A DNA stretch of 6,546 nt, taken from contig JAHZDG010000002.1 in NCBI GenBank assembly GCA_019422485.1, positions 71,732-78,277 on the forward strand, written 5' to 3'. Below the pieces are notes generated by a model, which saw only the letters and a list, made by a program, of their open reading frames with translations, was not told where the DNA came from and made no database searches. Positions 1-4,546 of this stretch are shown piece by piece (position 1 is the first letter of the stretch; the number at the start of each line of letters is the position of its first letter). Source of the DNA: Alistipes sp. (GTDB taxonomy: Bacteria > Bacteroidota > Bacteroidia > Bacteroidales > Rikenellaceae). Both the position numbers and the translations under genes were made by a program.

Positions 1-32
1 CCTATGACAAAAAACTTTTAATCCTCACACTC

Positions 33-479
33 ATGAAAAAAGCCCTCTATATTCTTTGCATATACCTTTGCCTGCCGTTTCTCTCGCCAGCTCAAACCAA
101 CGACTATCAGAAAAGCGTCGAAAAACTGATCGAGGTCTCCGGTGCCGGCCACACCCTCCAAAGCACCGCACCCCGTTTGTTATCCATGCTGAAACAACAA
201 AGTTTAGGAATCCCGGACATCTTTTGGGAAACAGTCGAAAAAGAGATTTTACAAAACGCCAATAAGGAACTGGCCGTCATGATGGTTCCCGTCTATCGCA
301 AATACCTGACACAGGAAGAATTGGACGAAATTATCGAATTTTATGAAACGCCGATCGGCCGCAAGTTGGCTGAAGTCAGCCCGCATATCTCTGACGAGAT
401 GTTAACCATCGGTCAGCAATGGGGTATGCAGTTCAGCCAAAGGATCCTCCAACAACTCAAAGACCAAGGATATCTCTAA
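33..479 (+). CDS. DUF2059 domain-containing exported protein
   Basis: A small 148-residue protein of unknown function, probably periplasmic. Residues 1-20 form a signal peptide: MKK, then a hydrophobic stretch (ALYILCIYLCLPFL), then SPA before Gln21, with likely cleavage after Ala20. There is no lipobox-type Cys at the cleavage site, so it is probably soluble. The mature part is predicted mostly helical. Residues about 88-130 (VYRKYLTQEELDEIIEFY, then TPIGRKLAE and a final QQW) match the DUF2059 pattern of an acidic 'eELdeiieFYetPiGrKl' helix followed by a helix ending in a GQ-W motif. Length is normal for short family members. ATG at 33 is the only start that includes the signal peptide. No clear Shine-Dalgarno sequence precedes it, which is normal for Bacteroidota. 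It ends in TAA and is followed after 37 bp by a hairpin terminator. The assignment to DUF2059 is by recall of the motif; no biochemical role can be claimed. Confidence 0.85.
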   Translation: MKKALYILCIYLCLPFLSPAQTNDYQKSVEKLIEVSGAGHTLQSTAPRLLSMLKQQSLGIPDIFWETVEKEILQNANKELAVMMVPVYRKYLTQEELDEIIEFYETPIGRKLAEVSPHISDEMLTIGQQWGMQFSQRILQQLKDQGYL

Positions 480-516
480 ACCGCTCACCCGACAGATCGC
501 CTCATCAGAAAATGAC

Positions 517-550
517 AAACCGTTTCCGAGTGGTCGGGAACGGTTTTATT
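517..550 (+). terminator. Rho-independent terminator after the DUF2059 gene
   Basis: A 13-bp stem pairs 517-529 (AAACCGTTTCCGA) with 534-546 (TCGGGAACGGTTT) through a GTGG tetraloop at 530-533. The only non-Watson-Crick pair is T525-G538, a wobble. The T run follows directly (TTTTATT, 544-550). It lies between convergent genes. On the minus strand the hairpin is followed by only a short interrupted T-rich stretch, so it should work best for the plus-strand gene and perhaps weakly for the protease gene. Confidence 0.82.
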
Positions 551-590
551 AATTCAGAATCAGCGCGACTCGCTTCCTGCAATCGGGCAT

Positions 591-1391
591 CTAACGTTCC
601 AGGCGTCGCAAATAATCTTCGGCCCGACGACGCATTCGTTCGGCCCGACGAGCGGTCTCGGGATGAGTCGAAAACAGTTGCATAAACTCGGACATACTTC
701 CCTGCCCCTTCATCGACAGGCTTTGCAGACATTCCAAGGCCTCTCCCATCGCCCGCGGATCGTATCCGTTACGCACCAGAAATCCAAAGCTGAAATCATC
801 AGCCCGATACTCCTGCTGCTGCGAGAAACGGGCACCGGCATATCGTTCGGCCAACGAGCCCAACTGCGAAGCGCTCAATCCGGCCAAAGCGCCACCCGCC
901 GCACTCAACGCCCCGCGAGCCGCCGATGTCAGATAGGCTTTCCGCATGGCCCCCAACGAGTCGCGGTTGCGGATATGCCCCATTTCATGTCCGATGATCG
1001 CCATCAACTGATCGTCGTTCATCCGATCCATCAGCCCCGAAAAAACCCGGATACTGCCATCGGCCGTTGCAAAGGCATTGACATCCTTCGTCTTATAGAC
1101 CTTAAAATTGAGCGGAACCCGATTGACAGCCTCATAACGGTCGGTCAGCCGTTCCAGACGCCGCGCATAAGGATCATCGCCCGAGGCCACTTCGTTGCGG
1201 GCATCCGCATAACGGATATATTCCGCTGCCATGCGCACCACCTCCTCGTCCCGCAAATCAGCAGCCTTGAGCACATCCACCGTGGCCTGAATCCCGGGAT
1301 GAGGCACCCGAACCGGCCAGCGGGTAACGACCAACACATAAATCAACAAAGCGATGAGAACAGCGGTCAACATAGCAAAAAGGGGGATCAA
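591..1391 (-). CDS. M48 family zinc metalloprotease, membrane-anchored
   Basis: A peptidase of the M48 family (Ste24/HtpX/LoiP-like), probably anchored with its catalytic domain in the periplasm and acting in envelope protein turnover. Numbered from TTG at 1391 (266 aa): residues 4-22 (LFAMLTAVLIALLIYVLVV) form one hydrophobic segment. Residues about 92-122 carry the family block LNFKVYKTKDVNAFATADGS leading to a VFSGLMD turn. The zinc site is HEMGH at 135-139, with Glu194 of EYRAD as the likely third ligand. The C-terminus has the usual STHPETARRAERM segment (241-253). All catalytic residues are present, so it should be active. The start is uncertain: TTG 1391 and ATG 1373 (codon 7) are both in frame, with a stop just upstream. 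ATG 1373 gives 260 aa, still contains the membrane segment, and fits better with the candidate promoter at 1408-1439. Relatives in this phylum are often lipoproteins, but no lipobox Cys is seen here. Confidence 0.9.
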   Translation of the reverse strand: MIPLFAMLTAVLIALLIYVLVVTRWPVRVPHPGIQATVDVLKAADLRDEEVVRMAAEYIRYADARNEVASGDDPYARRLERLTDRYEAVNRVPLNFKVYKTKDVNAFATADGSIRVFSGLMDRMNDDQLMAIIGHEMGHIRNRDSLGAMRKAYLTSAARGALSAAGGALAGLSASQLGSLAERYAGARFSQQQEYRADDFSFGFLVRNGYDPRAMGEALECLQSLSMKGQGSMSEFMQLFSTHPETARRAERMRRRAEDYLRRLER

Positions 1392-1493
1392 ATTCGAATT
1401 TCGGGTATAAAATTAGGATTATTTGACGTAAATTCGCAATCGGAACAAAAATCCGGTCACTAAACATACGAAACTAAATAGAAAACTTCATCG
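1392..1493. promoter_or_regulatory. Divergent promoter region between the M48 protease gene and gcvT
   Basis: This 102-bp spacer must hold promoters for two divergent genes. For gcvT two weak -7 candidates are visible on the plus strand: ATTATTTG at 1418-1425, with TTCG 21 nt upstream at 1393-1396, and TAAATTCG at 1429-1436, with no obvious -33 partner. Neither is convincing. The sequence AAATTCG occurs at 1390-1396, within the perfect palindrome AAATTCGAATTT (1390-1401), and again at 1430-1436. A second perfect palindrome, TTCATCGATGAA, spans the gcvT start codon (1487-1498). No Shine-Dalgarno sequence is evident before gcvT; only the purine-rich GAAAA at 1481-1485 is present. I see no glycine-riboswitch-like structure. 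Confidence 0.4.
1408..1439 (-). promoter_or_regulatory. Candidate Bacteroidetes-type promoter for the M48 protease gene
   Basis: Read on the minus strand, TTG (1437-1439) is followed by a 21-nt spacer and then TAATTTTA (1408-1415), which matches 7 of 8 positions of the Bacteroidetes -7 element TAnnTTTG. The spacing is close to the usual 19-21 nt from the -33 TTTG element. Transcription would start near 1401, leaving a leader of about 10 nt for TTG 1391 or about 28 nt for ATG 1373. This is a motif match by eye in an AT-rich spacer, so it is suggestive only. Confidence 0.35.
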
Positions 1494-2597
1494 ATGAAAA
1501 CAACCGCATTTACCAAGTACCATCTGGCCAATGGGGCCCGTATGGCTGAATTCGCCGGCTACAACATGCCGATCGAATTTTCAGGCATCAACGACGAACA
1601 CCTCACCGTCCGTGAAAAAGCCGGCGTATTCGACGTCAGCCACATGGGAGAAATCTGGGTAAAAGGTCCCAAAGCCCTCGATTTTCTGCAGTATGTTACC
1701 TCCAACAACGTAGCAGCCCTGTACGACGGCAAAATCCAATACTCCTGCCTGCCGAACGGTCGCGGAGGTATTGTAGACGATATTCTGGTGTATCGCATCA
1801 ACGCCGAAACCTATCTGCTGGTCGTCAATGCCGCCAATGTCGACAAAGACTGGAAACATCTCTGCGCTGCCGGTGAAAAATTCGGTCTCACCCCCGGCAA
1901 AGAACTCTACAACGCTTCGGACGAGATCGCTCAGCTGGCTATTCAGGGGCCGCTGGCCATGAAAATCGTGCAGAAGCTCTGCCCGAAAGCCGATGTAGAA
2001 AACCTCGAATACTACACCTTCATCAAAACCGAAGTAGCCGGCATTCAGGACGCCATCGTATCGGCAACGGGATACACCGGTGCAGGCGGTTGCGAAATCT
2101 ACGTCGCCAACGAAGATGCCGACAAACTGTGGGAAGCGCTCTGGAAAGTCGGTCCTGAATTTGGTCTGAAAAACATCGGCTTGGGTGCCCGCGACACCTT
2201 GCGTCTGGAAAAAGGCTTCTGCCTCTATGGCAACGATATCGACGATACCACCTCTCCCATCGAAGCCGGTCTGGGTTGGATCACCAAATTCGTCGACGGC
2301 AAAGATTTCATCGACCGTGAAACGAACGCCAAAATCAAAGCCGAAGGTCCGAAACGGAAACTGGTCGGTTTCGAGTTGGTTGAACGCGGCATTCCGCGCC
2401 ACGGTTACGAACTGGCCGACAAAGAGGGCAATATCATCGGGACGGTGACTTCCGGAACCATGTCGCCCTCGCTCAAGAAAGGCATCGGCATGGGTTATGT
2501 TGCCAGCCAATGGGCTACCCCGGGCAGCGAAATCAACGTTATCATCCGTCAGAAACCGGTAGCTGCCGTAGTGGTGAAAGTTCCCTTCGTCAAATAA
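1494..2597 (+). CDS. gcvT: Glycine cleavage system aminomethyltransferase (T protein)
   Basis: GcvT transfers the methylene group from the aminomethyl-dihydrolipoyl arm of GcvH to tetrahydrofolate, giving 5,10-methylene-THF and ammonia. It is a cytoplasmic component of the glycine cleavage complex. At 367 residues it is full length (E. coli GcvT is about 364). Visible family blocks are GYNMPIEFSG (22-31); EKAGVFDVSHMGEI (41-54); GGIVDDILVY (91-100), which contains the conserved aspartate pair that includes the residue regarded as catalytic; QGP (151-153); TGYTGAGGCEIY (192-203); GLGARDTLRLEKGFCLYGND (229-248); and TSGTMSPSLKKGIGMGYV (319-336). The separate YgfZ/sarcosine-oxidase-type relatives lack this full set, so the gcvT call is firm. 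ATG at 1494 gives the standard N-terminus MKTTAFTKYH. No gcvH or gcvP lies in the window; the gene is flanked by a divergent protease gene and a terminator and is probably transcribed alone. Confidence 0.97.
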   Translation: MKTTAFTKYHLANGARMAEFAGYNMPIEFSGINDEHLTVREKAGVFDVSHMGEIWVKGPKALDFLQYVTSNNVAALYDGKIQYSCLPNGRGGIVDDILVYRINAETYLLVVNAANVDKDWKHLCAAGEKFGLTPGKELYNASDEIAQLAIQGPLAMKIVQKLCPKADVENLEYYTFIKTEVAGIQDAIVSATGYTGAGGCEIYVANEDADKLWEALWKVGPEFGLKNIGLGARDTLRLEKGFCLYGNDIDDTTSPIEAGLGWITKFVDGKDFIDRETNAKIKAEGPKRKLVGFELVERGIPRHGYELADKEGNIIGTVTSGTMSPSLKKGIGMGYVASQWATPGSEINVIIRQKPVAAVVVKVPFVK

Positions 2598-2644
2598 CCT
2601 TCCCTGCGATACCCCAAAGGGAGTTATCCCGACAGATGTAACAC

Positions 2645-2678
2645 AAAAAACGGATACCGAATCGGTATCCGTTTTTTT
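2645..2678. terminator. Bidirectional Rho-independent terminator between gcvT and the barrel gene
   Basis: A perfect 9-bp stem, CGGATACCG (2651-2659) with CGGTATCCG (2663-2671), closes a 3-nt AAT loop. It is flanked by six A on the left (2645-2650) and seven T on the right (2672-2678), which extends the possible pairing to about 15 bp. The A run reads as a T run on the other strand, so the structure can stop transcription from both sides. It lies 47 bp after the gcvT stop and about 70 bp after the stop of the convergent barrel gene. Confidence 0.92.
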
Positions 2679-2747
2679 ATCCTTCACACGAACCTGCGGA
2701 CAAGACCGTTCTGCTACACGGGCTCATTCCACTGGCCGCTCGTCGTT

Positions 2748-4520
2748 CTAAAAACTCAGTTTCACCCCGGCCAGCACGTTGATGCCCAAGCCCGGATAGT
2801 GATAGAAACGATACAATTTCTGATTGATCAGGTTGTTGCCCTGAACAAAGACCCCGATCATTTGCGAGATGCGATATTCGGCACTCAACGACAGATCGAA
2901 CGTCGGATTGACCTTATTATAAATCAATCCCTGTTCCCAGAAACTAACCCCCAACGAAGGGATATATTGGGTCACCGTATATACATCCGACGCAAAGTAT
3001 CGGCTGCTTTGGAAAGTTCCGCCCAGGTTCAAGATCAATTTATCCTGGTAGCTATAACGCAGATTCAGGCGGGCCGTCAGATTAGGTACACTCGAAACAT
3101 GTTCATACGAGCTCGACGAGAACCCCCGATACTGCACCGAAGCTTCCAAACCGAACGAACCCGAAATACGACCTTCCAGATCGGCCCCGACCGTCCACAT
3201 AGTCAGGGAATCGGACAACATACGGAAAGTTTCGCCATAAGAATCGCGAATCGTTTGGTCTTCGGAGATCTCTTCGGCCGTCGACATCACATAGTAATTG
3301 GCCGGCGTCAAATAGTCTTTATACAAGGAGGCTCCTCCGTACACTTTATAGGAGAACGAAGACGAGAAACTTCCTGTAAAACCAACCCGACCGTTATACT
3401 CAACGGTATTGGGAGCGATCTGCGACATCACATAAGGATTTTCCAAGGTCAAGGAGCGATAGTCGTTGCTGCGTACCCGGCCGTCGATTTCCACATAGGG
3501 AACAAAATAACCGCTGGTCACATCGATACGCATCTGGAAGCGGGGGAAGAAATAATTTTTCTGCCGGGTGCGTTCGATGTCTGTCGGATCGGTCATGCGA
3601 TTGAACGTATAATCAACCCCGAGGGCAAAATCAAACTTTCCGGTCTTGAGATGATACAGCGGAGCTACCGTCACCAGATCGTTTTGATAGTCGTTGTTTC
3701 CTCGGTAAGCATCGTAATGCACACCCAAGGTCACCTCGTGACGATCGGCAAAGCATTTACCCAGTTCCAGGCTCGCCCCGAAATCTTTCTGATCATAGTT
3801 GAACCGATCCGTAAAATAGGCTCCGTGCGCTCCGATCCGGAAATTAAAGTGGGACAAATCTTCGAACGTATCGCCGAATGCCACACGAGCATGCAAGGTC
3901 GAGAAATATTGACGCAGCCCATCGGCGGTCGAGTCGAAAGTGGCCGCCAGCGGCTCTCCGGCCGTATAGTACCCATAACGGCTCACCAAATCGTAATCAT
4001 AACCGATCTCGCCATTGAGGCTGTAACGACCGAAACGGCGTTCGCCCAAAGCCCCTACCTTATTATAGGTAGTCGATGCCGGCGCTTTCACCCCGTTGTC
4101 GTTTTCGATTTTGCTCCAGCTTCCGTAATGATTGAGGTAAGCCGACACAAAACCCTTTTCCATGCCGGTCGTGTTGTAGTAAAAATCCAACAGACTCTGG
4201 AAGGGAACCCCCAAAGCGGCCTTTACATAAAAAGGCGTATAGAGTTGGTAATCATTTACGTCGATCGTGGCCGCCCGAAACGGAGTCACCTGGAAACCGT
4301 AACTGATCGGCTGAGGATTAATCAGGTACTCAAATTCAGGACGCAGCTTGACCGTATCCACCATATTGGGTTTGATGTCCAATTTGGAAGCCTCCCGAAC
4401 CGTCGGTTCATAGGCCCGAGTCACCTCCATTTGACGATTGAGCTCTTCACCGGTCTGCGCCCGAAGAACAGCCGACGTGCCCAACGTCAACAGCGATACG
4501 AATACGAATAGCTTTTTCAT
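2748..4520 (-). CDS. Outer-membrane beta-barrel protein, TonB-receptor-like barrel without a plug
   Basis: A 590-residue exported protein predicted to form an outer-membrane barrel. Residues 1-21 are a signal peptide (MKKLFVFVSLLTLGTSAVLRA, likely cleaved before Gln22). A short periplasmic N-terminal segment follows, with a motif I recall from Bacteroidota barrels of this type: VTRAYEPTVREASKLDIKP (33-51), then Asp55 and PEFEYLI (61-67). From about residue 85 to the end the sequence alternates aromatic and polar residues in amphipathic strands, and it closes with NNLINQKLYRFYHYPGLGI and a terminal KLSF ending in Phe, as in TonB-dependent receptor barrels. No carboxypeptidase-like domain, SusC-type plug or clear TonB box is visible. 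The length leaves about 500 residues for the barrel and no room for a plug of about 130 residues. It begins 26 bp after the TPR gene stop, with no strong Shine-Dalgarno sequence, and probably shares its operon. Similarity searches would probably label it 'TonB-dependent receptor', which overstates what is seen. Substrate and role are unknown. Confidence 0.82.
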   Translation of the reverse strand: MKKLFVFVSLLTLGTSAVLRAQTGEELNRQMEVTRAYEPTVREASKLDIKPNMVDTVKLRPEFEYLINPQPISYGFQVTPFRAATIDVNDYQLYTPFYVKAALGVPFQSLLDFYYNTTGMEKGFVSAYLNHYGSWSKIENDNGVKAPASTTYNKVGALGERRFGRYSLNGEIGYDYDLVSRYGYYTAGEPLAATFDSTADGLRQYFSTLHARVAFGDTFEDLSHFNFRIGAHGAYFTDRFNYDQKDFGASLELGKCFADRHEVTLGVHYDAYRGNNDYQNDLVTVAPLYHLKTGKFDFALGVDYTFNRMTDPTDIERTRQKNYFFPRFQMRIDVTSGYFVPYVEIDGRVRSNDYRSLTLENPYVMSQIAPNTVEYNGRVGFTGSFSSSFSYKVYGGASLYKDYLTPANYYVMSTAEEISEDQTIRDSYGETFRMLSDSLTMWTVGADLEGRISGSFGLEASVQYRGFSSSSYEHVSSVPNLTARLNLRYSYQDKLILNLGGTFQSSRYFASDVYTVTQYIPSLGVSFWEQGLIYNKVNPTFDLSLSAEYRISQMIGVFVQGNNLINQKLYRFYHYPGLGINVLAGVKLSF

Positions 4521-4546
4521 AAGGCTTATAGGGTTCTTTTTCGATT

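Noticed and set aside
1..32. A possible end of a preceding gene (frame ending in TAA at 19-21)
   Set aside because: Only six codons are visible and nothing identifies them; a chance stop is equally likely.
663..1463. A 266-codon open frame on the plus strand, opposite the M48 protease
   Set aside because: The protease has an intact HEMGH zinc site and family motifs; the antisense product has no recognisable feature.
1258..1467. A 69-codon minus-strand frame overlapping the protease start, considered as an alternative protease N-terminus
   Set aside because: It is in a different frame, lacks a signal-like or hydrophobic start, and mostly shadows protease codons; it is kept only as a note under the homopolymer finding.
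1392..1493. A glycine riboswitch upstream of gcvT
   Set aside because: The spacer is only 102 bp, also has to hold divergent promoters, and shows no GC-rich paired structure resembling a glycine aptamer.
2601..2622. A short inverted repeat, TCCCT and AGGGA, just after gcvT
   Set aside because: The arms are only 5 bp with a 12-nt loop and no T run; the true terminator follows at 2645-2678.
1581..2687. A 368-codon open frame on the minus strand, antisense to gcvT
   Set aside because: It is the complement of a certain gene, its translation is Phe/Val/Asp-rich with no recognisable motif, and it would start beyond the terminator hairpin.
2799..4511. A 570-codon open frame on the plus strand, antisense to almost the whole barrel gene
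   Set aside because: The barrel frame has a signal peptide, strand pattern and C-terminal Phe. The antisense translation has no domain-like pattern and is rich in Ile, Arg, His and Gln, as expected from reading a codon-biased gene backwards.
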